From Diplodia intermedia (Eukaryota; Ascomycota; Dothideomycetes; Botryosphaeriales; Botryosphaeriaceae), in contig JAKEKT010000055.1 in the NCBI GenBank assembly GCA_021495925.1, positions 124,001 through 188,000 on the forward strand: a DNA stretch of 64,000 nt, in the 5' to 3' direction. Every line of letters starts with the position of its first letter. Position 1 is the first letter of the stretch. The translations under genes were made by a program, and so were the position numbers. Below are positions 1 to 10,521 of this stretch, piece after piece. The notes beneath the pieces were generated by a model. The model saw only the letters and a program-made list of their open reading frames with translations, was not told the origin of the DNA and did no database searches.

Positions 1-291
1 TGAGATGGGTTTTATACACGGACCCAGCCGACCCCAGACGCGGTTTGAACTCCACCATCTCCCCGGCTCTTTTGATGACCAAGCAAGCCACGACAGCTTC
101 AAGAACACACGAGCATACGTCGACGCCCAGAACCCTGATCGAATCGACATTTTTCTTCTACCTGCATGTCTGTATCATCAGCGCCGGACCAAGTCCACCC
201 CCCCGCCGCGCCGCCGCATTGCTCAAACCACAGTCCAACCACCCACACGATGCCGCGCCGCGCCCCGCCCTCGGCCCTCCCCTCCCTCCCT
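1..291. other. left-edge stretch, no gene seen
   Basis: C-rich sequence with several overlapping open frames on both strands, none of which has protein-like composition or a recognisable motif. It may be the 3' flank of the minus-strand gene at 292-738. Confidence 0.5.
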
Positions 292-738
292 TCACAGACG
301 ACACGCCACCGCCCACCCCACCCCGGGAAACATGCACTTCAACACCTCGACATCGTCCTTCGCGCGCAGCAGCACCAGGACGCAGCCGCCGCCGCACAGC
401 GCGAGCGAGTAGACGTAGCGGTACGCGGACGGGTCGCGCAGGGCCGCCGTGATGTAGGAGTCGTCGACGACCGCGGGGGTGATCCTGTCGTTGTTGTTGT
501 TGTTGTGGCGGCCGCCGAGTGCGGGGATGCAGCAGAAGTAAAAGTAGACGCCGAGGGCTTTGAAGGTGGTGTCGAGCATGAAGAGGAAGATGGCTTCGTC
601 GAGGATGGCTTGGGGTGGCGAGGTGGGGGTGAGTGGTGCGGGGAAGGTTGTGGTGGGGTGGTGGTGGTGGAGGAAGGGCCGGAAGCAGCTGAGGAGGAGG
701 AGGGTGGTGAAGATGAAGTGGAGTTTGTCGGAGGACAT
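292..738 (-). CDS. small putative membrane protein
   Basis: An uninterrupted frame of 149 codons (148 residues plus stop) starts at the ATG whose complement is 736-738. An in-frame upstream ATG at 969 would only add a Pro/Thr-rich stretch that looks like leader. Hydrophobic segments are visible near residues 6-22, 50-70 and 105-125, separated by a His/Pro-rich linker and a run of five Asn. The third strand of frames here is low-complexity, but this one has an even mix of aromatic and charged residues (for example DDSYITAALRD near residue 95). I do not recognise the family. A spliced 3' end is possible because a GT lies close to the stop. Function unknown; probably a small integral membrane protein. 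Confidence 0.45.
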   Translation of the reverse strand: MSSDKLHFIFTTLLLLSCFRPFLHHHHPTTTFPAPLTPTSPPQAILDEAIFLFMLDTTFKALGVYFYFCCIPALGGRHNNNNNDRITPAVVDDSYITAALRDPSAYRYVYSLALCGGGCVLVLLRAKDDVEVLKCMFPGVGWAVACRL

Positions 739-2268
739 GGTGGTTTGGTGGTTTGGTGGAGGGAGCGTTGGTTGGGAGCGTTCGGTGGTGGGCCTTGGGG
801 GTTTGGTTGTGGTGTGTTCCTGGGGTTTTCTTTTCTTTTGGCGGTTGAGGGAGGCGAGTGGAGTTGGTAGGGTAAGGAGGAAGTTTGGACTTTGATGTTG
901 TGGGGGTTTGTATTCCCTGGAAAGTCTGTGATTGTTCTTGGAACACATGACGACCGGGTTAGTCTCCATTTACTTGTGTTTACCCACTCACTCACCTGCT
1001 TGCTTCGGCAGACCAGCCATGATATGTTACGGAACTGCCACACGATGGCTATGTATCTTTGACGAACAGGACTCGATCCTCTCAAATCTGGCCACGGTTT
1101 GATAGCCAGCAGCTCAACTCAAGTGTCAGAGAAACCTACCTTAGTTTGTGGATATGCTATGATGCAACTTCGACTTGCCGTGGGGCAGCACAGGGCAACT
1201 CCGCCCGTGGGCCGCATACTTAATGCATGTTGGCGTTGCACACACTCGCGTGGGAAAGGAACCAGGTCGAAACACTTTACTAACCTCCATTTCTCTATAC
1301 AATATTTTTCTATTTCCCGCAAAACGAGATGACAATGACACAGTAGCCGCGCCAGATCTTATTTACGTAAGTTATGAGCCACTTCGAAGCCCAAGAACAG
1401 TGAAGCCTCTCCGTCACCATTGCACATATCGCAACACAAAAACAACACCGTAATTGTGAAGAGAACAGTTCGTAAGCAGCTGCTCTGCGATCTCAATGTT
1501 TCCTATTCATCTTTGGCAAATGCGCATTTCCTGCCTCCCGAATTGCTCAAGCTTTGCATGACTATATCTCCACCAACGACGCTTCGACGTATACTTTGTA
1601 GATAACTTATTCGGATAATTGATATCGGCTACAACCTCTCATTAGCTAAGCAGCCACAAGTCCTTATAGCTTCTCTATCCCCTTAGTCTAAGTCTTCTAC
1701 TTATATATTATTATAGTCTTAAGGTAACTTCTACGGGCTTTTCGCGGCCTACCTGTTAGGAAAGCAACACATTGACCCGTTAATGGTAGTAGTAGTGGTG
1801 GTAGTAGTGGATGGTGATGTAGCCAATATGGCGGCCAGGCTAATGACCGCCGCCGAAGAAGAACTGGACCCTTTCGATATTCGAAATAAAGACAACCATC
1901 ACAATGAGCAGAGTTTTCTTGAAGAGATTTGATTGTGAACAAAAAAGCCGGCTGATTTGTTTGTAGGTATTTACAGGTGATTTATCGAAGCCGTCGAAAC
2001 GAGCTTCAGATGTAGAAAAACGCCATCCCTCCCTCCCTACACTCGAGAACTAGGAGAAAAAAAAATAATACAGTACGCCGCAGATAGGTATTTCTGGGGG
2101 TTAGGTTAGTAGTAGTAAGCCGTCATCGTATCCATCCCGCCTGGTAAGTTGTAGTACAGAGAGACGCCCGGTTTATAACAGTGGGAAAGTTTCCGGTGTA
2201 GTGATGAACAAATCAAACGCCGATGAGTATCCCCGAGCCAACGCCTCGCATTCGTGTCGAAAAATCAT
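739..2268. other. intergenic, partly TpA-rich
   Basis: No convincing gene. Short ORFs lack coding character. From about 1560 to 1740 the composition changes to TpA-rich sequence unlike the flanks (see the separate entry). About 2000-2230 is probably the 3' flank of the gene at 2269-3248. Confidence 0.5.
1560..1740. repeat. TpA-rich island, possible RIP-mutated repeat relic
   Basis: This stretch is full of TA dinucleotides (cttata, ttatata, attatta) and sits inside GC-rich DNA. Such composition is what repeat-induced point mutation leaves in old transposon copies in Pezizomycotina. No transposase reading frame or terminal repeat is visible, so the element cannot be named. Confidence 0.3.
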
Positions 2269-3248
2269 TCAGTCATCATCTTCCTCGAACTCCTCCTCCT
2301 CGAGATCGCCCTCCTCCCAGAGGTCGGCAACCTCCTCCTGATCGAGCGGGGCCCCGAGGCCGACGGCCAGCTGCACCTCCTCGCCGTTCTCGTCCTTGGC
2401 CGCGACGTAGGTCCAGCGCCACTTGGGCATGCTGGCGCGGCGCTCGTGCGGGCTCGTGGGCGAGCCGGCCATGTCCTTGATGACCTTGACCCGGCACTCG
2501 CGGATCTCGGCGCCGAGCACGTCGTTCTTGGTGCGCGTCGGCTCCTCGAAGGCCGAGTCGCGGCGGCGGAAGCCGCCCATGCGGCCCATCTTGGCGCGCA
2601 TGGCGTCGCCGTCGACGTCGCCGTTCTCGTCCTCGTCGGCGTCGGCCGCCTGCTGCTGCTCCGAGAAGCTGGTGCGGCGGACGGTGAGGAGGCCGTTGCC
2701 GGCGTCGGCGGCGGCGGCGTGGGCGTAGCTGGCGTTGGTCAGCTCGCGCACGGCGGCGACCCAGTACAGCGGCGAGTGGGCGTTGGCGGCGCGGAGCAGC
2801 CAGGCCGAGGCGTCGGCGGCCTTGACGCTCTTCTCAAACGCGGCGAAGGGGTCCTTGAGGGCGCGGACCGAGGCCTTCTCGGCCGAGATGCTGCAGAAGC
2901 GCGTGTGGGCGCGCTTGGGCTTCTTGATCAGCAGCTCGCCGCCGAGCGAGCGCGTGAAGTTGCCCGTGGCGGGCGAGATGGAGGCGACGTCTTTGTAGTA
3001 GGCCGTCAGGCGGGTGTCGTCGTAGTCCTTGGTGCTGAGAGCGTCGGTGCGGAGAGTGGTGGTGGTGGGGTGACGGAGGTCGGTGAGGAGGTCGCCGACG
3101 GCAAAGGTGTGGGTGGGCTGGATGGCGGGTTAGCGGTGGCTTCGCACGGGAGGAGGGCGGGTCAGCTTACGTAGGGGCGGGGCAGAAGGGTGCAGTGGGG
3201 AGCGGTGGCCTGCTGGTGGGCGGGCGCCGCGGAAGCCATGACACTCAT
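2269..3248 (-). CDS. conserved-looking hypothetical protein, acidic C terminus
   Basis: Two exons give 308 residues: 3171-3248 and 2269-3117. The intron 3118-3170 has GTAAGC, a CTAAC branch-type site and CAG. The start is the ATG at 3248; a second ATG follows three codons later. After a short His/Pro-rich N terminus the protein has an apparently folded region (residues about 30-165, including GGELLIKKPKRAHTRF and SPLYWVAAVREL), then an Arg/Ser-rich stretch with a possible phosphosite cluster (RRTSF, RRRDSAF, RRASMPKWRW), and ends in about 25 mostly Asp/Glu residues. No signal peptide or membrane segment is seen. I cannot assign a family. The acidic tail and basic Ser motifs suggest a soluble, kinase-regulated nuclear or cytoplasmic protein; that is inference. 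Confidence 0.7.
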
Positions 3249-3474
3249 CTTGCCGGTTGGTGGGGTTGGTTAAGATGGGAAAGAGGTGGTGGGTGGTGGA
3301 CTATGTCCGGGTGGTTGTTGGGTTGCTGGCTGGTGGGGTGGTTGTAGACGCTGGGTCGATTCCTCGTGGCGAAGGAACCGAGGGAAGATGGCTGATTGTT
3401 GTTGGTTCAGTGGCGGATCACACGATGCGATGATGAAAGAAAGGAAGCGGGTGGTCGAGCAGGCGGGCAGCAGC

Positions 3475-3480
3475 TATATA
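3475..3480 (-). promoter_or_regulatory. TATA-like element upstream of the 2269-3248 gene
   Basis: TATATA, read equally on the minus strand, lies 227 nt before the ATG at 3248 in otherwise GC-rich DNA. The position suits a core promoter with a leader of about 150-200 nt. Inference from position only. Confidence 0.35.
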
Positions 3481-5100
3481 GGCGGTTAAGGGCCGATTGG
3501 CGAGAGGGGTAGCTACGGTAGCTCTCAGCTGTGCTGCACATTCCCGCGTTGCTGTGCGCGATTAAGCAGCCCCTTCCGCGATCATGCCTGGATCAGGACA
3601 TGTGAGGGCTCGCGAGGTAGGGGACCGGCGCGGGTGGCGTGGCATGGCAGGTTTGGAAATGCGGGGAAGCTGGTTGCTCCAGACAAAGAAGGGAACGCGG
3701 GCGCCCCTTGGGGCCCGGCTCGGGGATGCGCCCGCCCAGCAGCAGCTGCAAACGGGCGCTGTCGCGTGACGCAATAATGCCCAGCACGCAAGGGATTGGC
3801 TGCTGCGGTGGGATGACGAATGGGGAGCGGGTGGTGAGCGTGTGGTGTGATGGCGCCGGCCAATGGCGGCGCGGATCGGCCTGCGGGGGTGGGGCCACGC
3901 CCACGACCGTCAGGAGATCGCGAGACGACTCTCCCCAGACGCTCGGCTCTGACCGCTGGTACGCCAATGCGAGCCTCAATGGCCTCAATGCCACGAGACC
4001 AAATATCGCGCGAGCCTCGGCGTGATGGCTTCGTAAAAGCGAGTCAAAGCTGGGCTGCCAGCCGCCAGCCTGCGCCCGAGCTCTGCAAAGTCGCGAGCGT
4101 GCAAAACACCAGCATTGCCGGCCATTGACCCCCGGGAGAGCGATATTTGCGACGGCATGAAGCAGGTGGGGCTGGGTTTCGTTGGTCGCTGACGTGGAAC
4201 AGCTGTCCGATCTCGCAGAGTCGACTGTGGAGTACGCCCATCAAGGTAGCTGCGACCCAGAGCAGCAACGGCACTCGGGGAGCAACACCTGCACCCACGT
4301 AGCAACGACTGCGATCCAATGCAACAGCTGCAACAAATCCCTCTCGACGGTTGATTCTCTGTTCAACGAGATCGAGCCGCGCGAGCATGAAGGCTGCTGG
4401 CGGACACTTATGTGAAGCTGCGATGTGACGCATCGGCAAGCTTGCATTGGCCCAAGGCCCCCCGGCAACAGAAGCACGTCGCCGTGTGACCGCACTGCAC
4501 GCATTGCGAAATTGCTGCAAGTGTTTCCATCGGCTGCGATCGGTTTGTCCGTCCTCTGACACTGTGAACTAGGGCCAACAACGCCGACACGCCAGCCAAA
4601 GGCCACGAATCCTCCCAAGTCAGCTCTATAGCTCAGTGGTCAGTACGGGATTCTTCGCGGTGAACGCCGGCTCTGATCTGACTGTCCGTCAAACTAGTAA
4701 CGTCGACTAAGCTGATGCATCACAAGGTAAACTGGGTCAGGGAACAATGTGGCGCGGAGAGATAAGCACACTGGACGATGTTCTGGGCAAGGAATGGACG
4801 CCATGTCGCCGGAATGTGGAAGAAATACTCTTCGAGAACACATCTCACTGGGACGCTAGCCCTCGGCTCCATCTCCGCGACCGAGTCCGGACTGCCTGCA
4901 ACACGACCCCCACAGCCTGACGAAGCTTGGCAAACCGACATGTACAGAACTCCAGAAACGCGACTCGATGTTAGCATTGCTCGATGGTGAAGCCGGCAGC
5001 TTATCAATCCAAGCTTGATGGCGTCATGCCTCTCCACTGCTGTCTCTTTCCCGAGTGAAATCCACCAACTTTACTTTGACGACAACAAGAATTGCCGAAA
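3481..5100. other. intergenic, no gene identified
   Basis: Many overlapping short ORFs occur on both strands with no motif. Around 4630-4690 there is a sequence that begins like a tRNA (tagctcagtggt) but lacks a proper T arm. The last part holds the leader of the broken hydrolase at 5101. Confidence 0.5.
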
Positions 5101-6204
5101 ATGTCTGCGCCTCAGATCGGTCTCCTCAGCGATGCCGCCCTCCACACAAACCGGACGAAGACGACCTGCGGCTCAGAAATCTTCAGCTACCTGCGCCTGC
5201 CCCATGCCGACACGCCGCCATCCGAGGAACGTCCGCCCCTCGTCCTCCTCCACGGCTACCCGCAAACCAGCTACATATGGCGCCATCTGCTCCCCTCCCT
5301 CCCTCCCACCCTCCCACCCTCCCACCCCCCCTCTTCACCCCCGACCTGCCCGGCCACGGCCGCTCCACGCCCTCCCTCCCTCACCACCCACGACAAACTC
5401 ACTCACCATCGGCCTCGCCATCCTCGAAGCCCTCCCCCTTCCCCCTCCCCCTCCCCCTCCCCCACCACCCCTATTAGCCACGACCGCGGCGCCCGCATCG
5501 TCCACCGCCTCGCCCTCGCCCCGACGTTCTCGCACCCCCCGACATCCATCACCACCCCCCGCCATCATCCACCACCACCACCACCACCATCAACCCCCTC
5601 CCGTCCTTCCTCCACCCCCGCCGCCCTCGCCGTCCTCGACAACACCGTCCCGGAACCCGCGCAATGGTCGTCCTTGGCCTCGCCACCCGCCGCCGCCGCC
5701 GCCGCCGCCGCGTCGTCGTCGTCGTTACACTGGCCCCTTCCTTCCTCGCCAACGCCGAGCCGAGCTGGCGACGGGTCGTGATCGAGGCGTGAGGCGGCGA
5801 GGCGGTGGCGGTGGTGCGCCGTGTTGCTGGAGCGGTGGAGCGGCCGGTCGGATGTCGAGGGCGATGATGGTGATGGTGATGGTGATGGTGAGGTGGCGGT
5901 CGAGGCGTGTTGCGCGGCCCGGCGTGGTGAGGGCGGCGTGCGAGGATTGTGCGGCGGGTGTGGGGCCGGGTTGGGTGGTGTGGGAGGGGAGGAGGGTTGG
6001 GTTGGGTGGTGGGAGGGGCGTGCTGGTGGTGTGTTCGGAGGGGTATCTGGGGCGGAAGGGGGCGAGGGATGTGGGGGGCGTTTGGAGGGGGTATGTGGAT
6101 GAGGGGACGCGGTTGGTCCGGCGGGGGTGGGGCATTATTTGGTGGAGGAGGCGCCGGAGGAGGTTGCGGAGGTGTTGGTGAGGTGGTTGGAGGGGAGGGG
6201 GTAG
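5101..6204 (+). pseudogene. alpha/beta hydrolase (dehalogenase/epoxide hydrolase type), frame broken
   Basis: Translated pieces of one alpha/beta hydrolase occur in the expected order but in different frames. The ATG at 5101 opens an N terminus with the oxyanion motif LLHGYPQTSYIWRHLLP. FTPDLPGHGRSTPS follows near 5336 in another frame, then TIGLAILEAL near 5407 in a third. HDRGARIVHRLALAP, with the nucleophile-elbow Asp, lies near 5478 back in the first frame. After 5760 come FLANAE, ERWSGRSD, VVRAACED and VLVVCSEGYLGRK. The last block, HYLVEEAPEEVAEVLVRWLE, carries the catalytic His and ends at the stop 6202-6204. At least six frame changes are needed, mostly inside CCCTCC/CCCCTC or GGTGAT tracts; splice sites do not explain them. 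All catalytic motifs can still be read, so decay is recent, or the assembly has errors in C-rich tracts. Confidence 0.75.
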
Positions 6205-9200
6205 GATGATGGTGGGGATGATGGGTCGACCGGTTTGGAGGAGAACCGCGGTACGCTTGTTTTGTTGCACTTTCTGACAGGGGATGGACGAGAATGCAAC
6301 CCCGGTCTTTATGTCTCATCGGCAGCAAGTTCAAATGCTCTTCACTCTACACACCGTCGTGCTTCACCAGCGCAGTTCTCCACAACCACACAACTCTACA
6401 ACCACTAAAACACCACGTCCACGACTCAAAACCATGACCACACCACCGGCACCAACGAGCTTCCGCCTCACCTCCATCACCTTCTCCCGCGTTACCGTTG
6501 CCCTCGCTAGCGATGGCTACTACTCCTCTAATACCCCCACCACCGGGCCGGGCCCGGCAGCAACAACGTCCACGCCGACACAACCAACCCTCTGCCGCAC
6601 CACTCACTTTCAACAACACGCACAACCATTACCCGCGCCGAGTTCCCTCTAATTAAACCGATTTTGGTTTCGTCGCTGACATCCCACTCGGCGCGAACAC
6701 GTCCTCCATGCGTAAGGGAAAGCCATCGTCACCTATCGTGGTAAGAGTATTCTAGAACTAAGCACGCATGCGTTACTACGATTAATCGGCTTCTACAGCT
6801 GCTACGGCTTATATAACTGCTCCAAGCTCCTCTAAGGTAGGTGAAGGCCAGTAAGTAGGTAAGCAGGTAGATGGGCATTCGGGTAAGAGGAAGTCGTTGG
6901 ATATGTGGAGGTACAGGTAGCTTAATAGACGCGTGTTAGAGCTAAGCCTGTGGCGTAGGTAAGGTTAGTCTACGGTGTGGGGTTAACAGTATAGGCGCAA
7001 AAACTATATGAAATATCAAGCAAAAAGGGGCAAAAGAGTTAACCAGGAATCCAACTCGCGAGCATTCGATCCTGGTGAGTCTCTCTTGGCTTTCATAATA
7101 CCTTCAAAGTCAGTTTGATCAGTCCTGACCAAAGCCTTTACTACTAATCGACGACAAAGAAATGGCAGACAACCATTATATGCAGACCTTTTCAGACGTT
7201 CTCGAGGCGCCCGCGCAATTTCGTCGGCCCAGGCCCGTAACCGGATCAGTATCAGACACAACAACCGCGGTCGCTCATTCAGACGGGGGGGAACGCGTTT
7301 TCGAAGGCGTCTGCGACCGAATTTTGCGACGGCGTCATCCGCCCATGCCCGCCGACTGTCACTCCCTCCTTGTCTCCCGACAGACTCTCGAGCAGGCGAA
7401 CCAGAGGCTCCAAGGCAACCTTCCGTACAAGGCGTGCCGTCGATGCAACATCCTCCTTCTCCACCACGCCCTCCTCCTCTTGGAAGGATCCAACCACGCG
7501 TACCGACCACAACGGCTCCGACGCGATGTATATAGTCCAAAGGCCCAGCAGAAACCATTCGACATGGATATCCCATCACCAACAACAACAAAACAGCGGG
7601 CCAGCCAGAAGGTTCGCCGCCGCCATCGACACGGTCAACCTCCTCCCATCAGTGTCTCCCGACACACTCGTCGATGTTTTTCCGCCGGGTCACGACCACC
7701 CGTTCTCTCCCTCCTCGGTGTTCTCGATTGCGTTCGGCTCCTGGATCCCGTCACTCGGCAACGTGGTGGAGAGAAAGGTATATCCACGGAGGTCTGGAAA
7801 CGCTGTGGGGGCGGAGGAACAGCCAACGACACACGACCGGAGTGTCATGTCTTTGGACGATGGGAGTGGCGGGATTCAGGAACGGGACGGTGTTGCAGGA
7901 CACCTCCGCCGGCACGCCACGCCGCCGCTCGGATCACGTTCCAAGGAGGAGGAGGAGGAGGAGGAGGATCCGTCGTGTCATCTGGCCAGGCAAACACCGA
8001 GGGAGGGAGGAAGTCGTCATTCGTCGAGGCACGAGGTCGCGGATGGTTGATTGGGAGTTTCCAAACCCTTGGGAAAAGGCAGGACAGGTGGCCGGTGTGT
8101 ATTTATCCAGCAGCTGGCCTTTTCGGGGCCGCAACTACAATACCCCAGTCCGTCCGCTCCACAATCTCCACACCTCCTCCACAACTGCGATCTGATTGGG
8201 GTCGCGGGGGAGGTAAGGACGAGGTAACCGAGGTGGGATCACGAAACACGAAAAGAAACCGGAAAGTCGGCTCCTCTACAGCGCGCACCAGCCAGCAGTA
8301 AAAAACATCGTGGAGTTTTGGTTCGGGGAACAATGACCCGGGCGGATAAATGCCTTCGCGGTTCGTGCCAAGTCGACGCCCACGCGGTCTCCGCAAGCCA
8401 TCCCAACGCCTCCTTCTTCCCCCCGGACGAATGACCACGAGAGGGAGGAGGAGGCTGGCGGAAGATCTACCTGATTATGATCCAGGGAGACGGGGCGCCG
8501 TTGCGGCTGGCTGGCTGCAAGTCATGCATGCTGCAGCCATGTCGCTCTCCCGCGAAGAAAAGCTTGTCTGCGCGGACTACATGTGCGCAGAGGTGGACAG
8601 ACAGGCGGTGCTAGTAGTGCTCTGAGATGAAACTTGACGCAAAAGGCATGGGAGGGAGGTGGGAAGAAGGTAGGAAAGGCTCTGATTGGACGGCGAGCGT
8701 ATCTAGCGATAAGGAAAGAGATGGCTGAGACTCACGGTCCGGGCAGCCCATGTGAGAAACGAAAGGTGTTGAGGTGGTTGAGAGACATGAGACGTGTTGC
8801 CGGCGGTTCGGCTTTCGAGTCAGGCGGTGGGCTTGTCTGTGCTCACTTCCCCTAAGTATGCCCCGGCCTGCGCCACCGGGGCCCCGTGCTTCACTTTTGC
8901 CGTACTCCGACGGGCGCAGAGAAAAATTTTTCTTCTGTCTCAGTCATGGCGGGGAATGGGGACCCGCGAAAGGGGCAGGACTGGGGCGAGGCGGAGGGCT
9001 GCGAGAGCGAAGGGTGAGGTCGCAATAGGCGGCAGCGTCGGAAGCGAGGGAACCCACCCTCCCCACGGGGCGGCTCGATGAGGCCAGGCAGGAATCTGGA
9101 GGTAAATCAGGGCACGCAGCAGCCGCGGCGAGATGCCGACGTCCGGCCAACCAGGGCGGGCGCCGCTGTTTCGGAGCTCGGGGAGGGCAGTGCTGGGTCG

Positions 9201-10410
9201 GCGAGTGACACTGACAAGGCGCGCGCACCGAGCCTCTCCATGCTCGCCTCCAGCATCCAGCTCCAGACCCACCCGCCCCGGCACTCGCCGCGCAGGAAAC
9301 AGTGGAGCAAGATCCTCCACCAAGATCCCTCTCTCCGCCCGTCGCGACACTCTGCTCTCGCTGCGCTGCGCACCGGCTCCTGCTCGCGGCCCCGTCGCAG
9401 GGCTAGCAGAGCCGCAACGACTCGCCGCGGCGGCATCCTTGGCGCAGTCTTGGCCGCCTCCTCTCCACCGTTCAGCCGCCACTGACGCCGCCGACAGAAG
9501 GCTTCTGGAAGCGCGCCGGCGAGGGCGCGGCGTCGGCTGACTGGGCACGCGGCAAAGAACACGGTCAGCACAGATGCAGTCGAGTGTGCTCCAGCCCCGG
9601 ATCCAGCCTTCGGGGAAACTGTGTCTGGGCGCAGGCGGAGCGGAGGCTTGTGTCGGCTGAACGAACCGCGTTGGGCCTGGCGCTCCGCCTAGCTACTCGT
9701 CAACACCATCGCAAGCCAACCACGGCCACCTGCCCCCGGCCTGTCCGACTCGCTGGCGGCCCGACTGCCCTCCAGTGCACGCCGTCCCTTTCCTATCCCA
9801 GCCTGCACCGTTGTCTGGCGGCACGGCTCATCGCCGGCCAACATGCGGAGGCCCCAGTCCCTCCACGAACCCACTTCGCCCGCGCCGACAGCCCATGTTT
9901 GCGGAGGCCGATGGCCCCATCTGTCGTCCTTTGCCGATGCTCGGACTAGCCCGCCATCCCTCGCGCTGCCCAACACGATCCGTCATGCCATCGATACGTG
10001 AAGGAACTTGCCTCTCACCACCCGTCTCAGCCCCCGAGGGACGCCTTTCGCGGTGCTGCCAGTTCTCGACCTGCTGCCGCTGCCGTGGTGCTCTCGTCGC
10101 GTGCGCCGGACGGCTCCTCGACCGTTCGCCAAGCCACCCGCCGAGCCTCCAAGCAAATTCACCGTCCTCGATTGGCCCATCCGACGCATACTCTAGCAGT
10201 GATGCGCCAAAGAAGCACGGTCCTCCGCTGGGCACCTCCGAACCGCTTTCGCAAGTCCCCGCGTCGTCACAAGGCCTGCATGAGCCCATCCTTGCCGCTT
10301 TGCCTTACGGCCATTGCGGCTTTTGCTGACCTCAATGGCGCTGCCGCGCAATTCAACGCCAAGTGCCGCTGCTCCAGCTGCTTCGTCTCCACTCTCACGG
10401 GTCGCCATTC
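6205..10410. other. long gene-poor region upstream of the glucose transporter
   Basis: No gene with a recognisable domain is seen in about 4.2 kb. From 6700 to 7000 the sequence is TpA-rich and degenerate. Between 7160 and 8300 all six frames are largely open; the longest plus-strand frame (7162-8301) and a rival frame (7370-8050) contain triplet runs that read as Gly or Glu, and neither is convincing. From 8300 on it is GC-rich with CT tracts, suiting a long promoter and leader. CTGGGG (8981-8986) and GCGGAG (8991-8996) fit the CreA consensus SYGGRG, but such short sites are common in GC-rich DNA. Confidence 0.5.
6700..7000. repeat. TpA-rich degenerate island
   Basis: Repeated taggt/taagt words and TA-rich text (gcttatataactg, ggtaggtgaaggccagtaag) differ sharply from the GC-rich flanks. 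This resembles an old RIP-affected repeat. It lies directly after the broken hydrolase gene. No ORF or terminal repeat remains. Confidence 0.3.
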
Positions 10411-10416
10411 ATAAAA
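10411..10416 (+). promoter_or_regulatory. possible TATA-like box of the glucose transporter
   Basis: ATAAAA lies 111 nt before the ATG at 10522, after pyrimidine-rich DNA. Position is the only support. Confidence 0.25.
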
Positions 10417-10521
10417 GCTCTCTTCCCCAGCCGTTTGCCGTTTCCTTCCCCAGCACTCCAGTGTCCCTCGCAGATCATCGATACCCATCTTTGAGGAGCT
10501 CCAGAAAACCTACCAGCAACC

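Noticed and set aside
2254..3174. 306-codon plus-strand frame
   Set aside because: Leu/Ala/Gly/Val-rich shadow of the minus-strand gene at 2269-3248, whose intron and phase are consistent.
4622..4690. tRNA-like sequence starting tagctcagtggt
   Set aside because: The D-arm box looks right, but I find no matching acceptor stem and no T-arm of the GGTTCGANTCC type, so a functional tRNA is not supported.
7162..8301. 379-codon plus-strand frame, with a rival 226-codon frame at 7370-8050
   Set aside because: All frames are open here, triplet repeats read as Gly or Glu runs, there is no motif, and neither frame has better composition than the other.
8981..8996. CreA-type SYGGRG sites upstream of the glucose transporter
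   Set aside because: They fit the consensus but such six-base sites are expected by chance in GC-rich DNA and lie 1.5 kb from the start; not listed as features.
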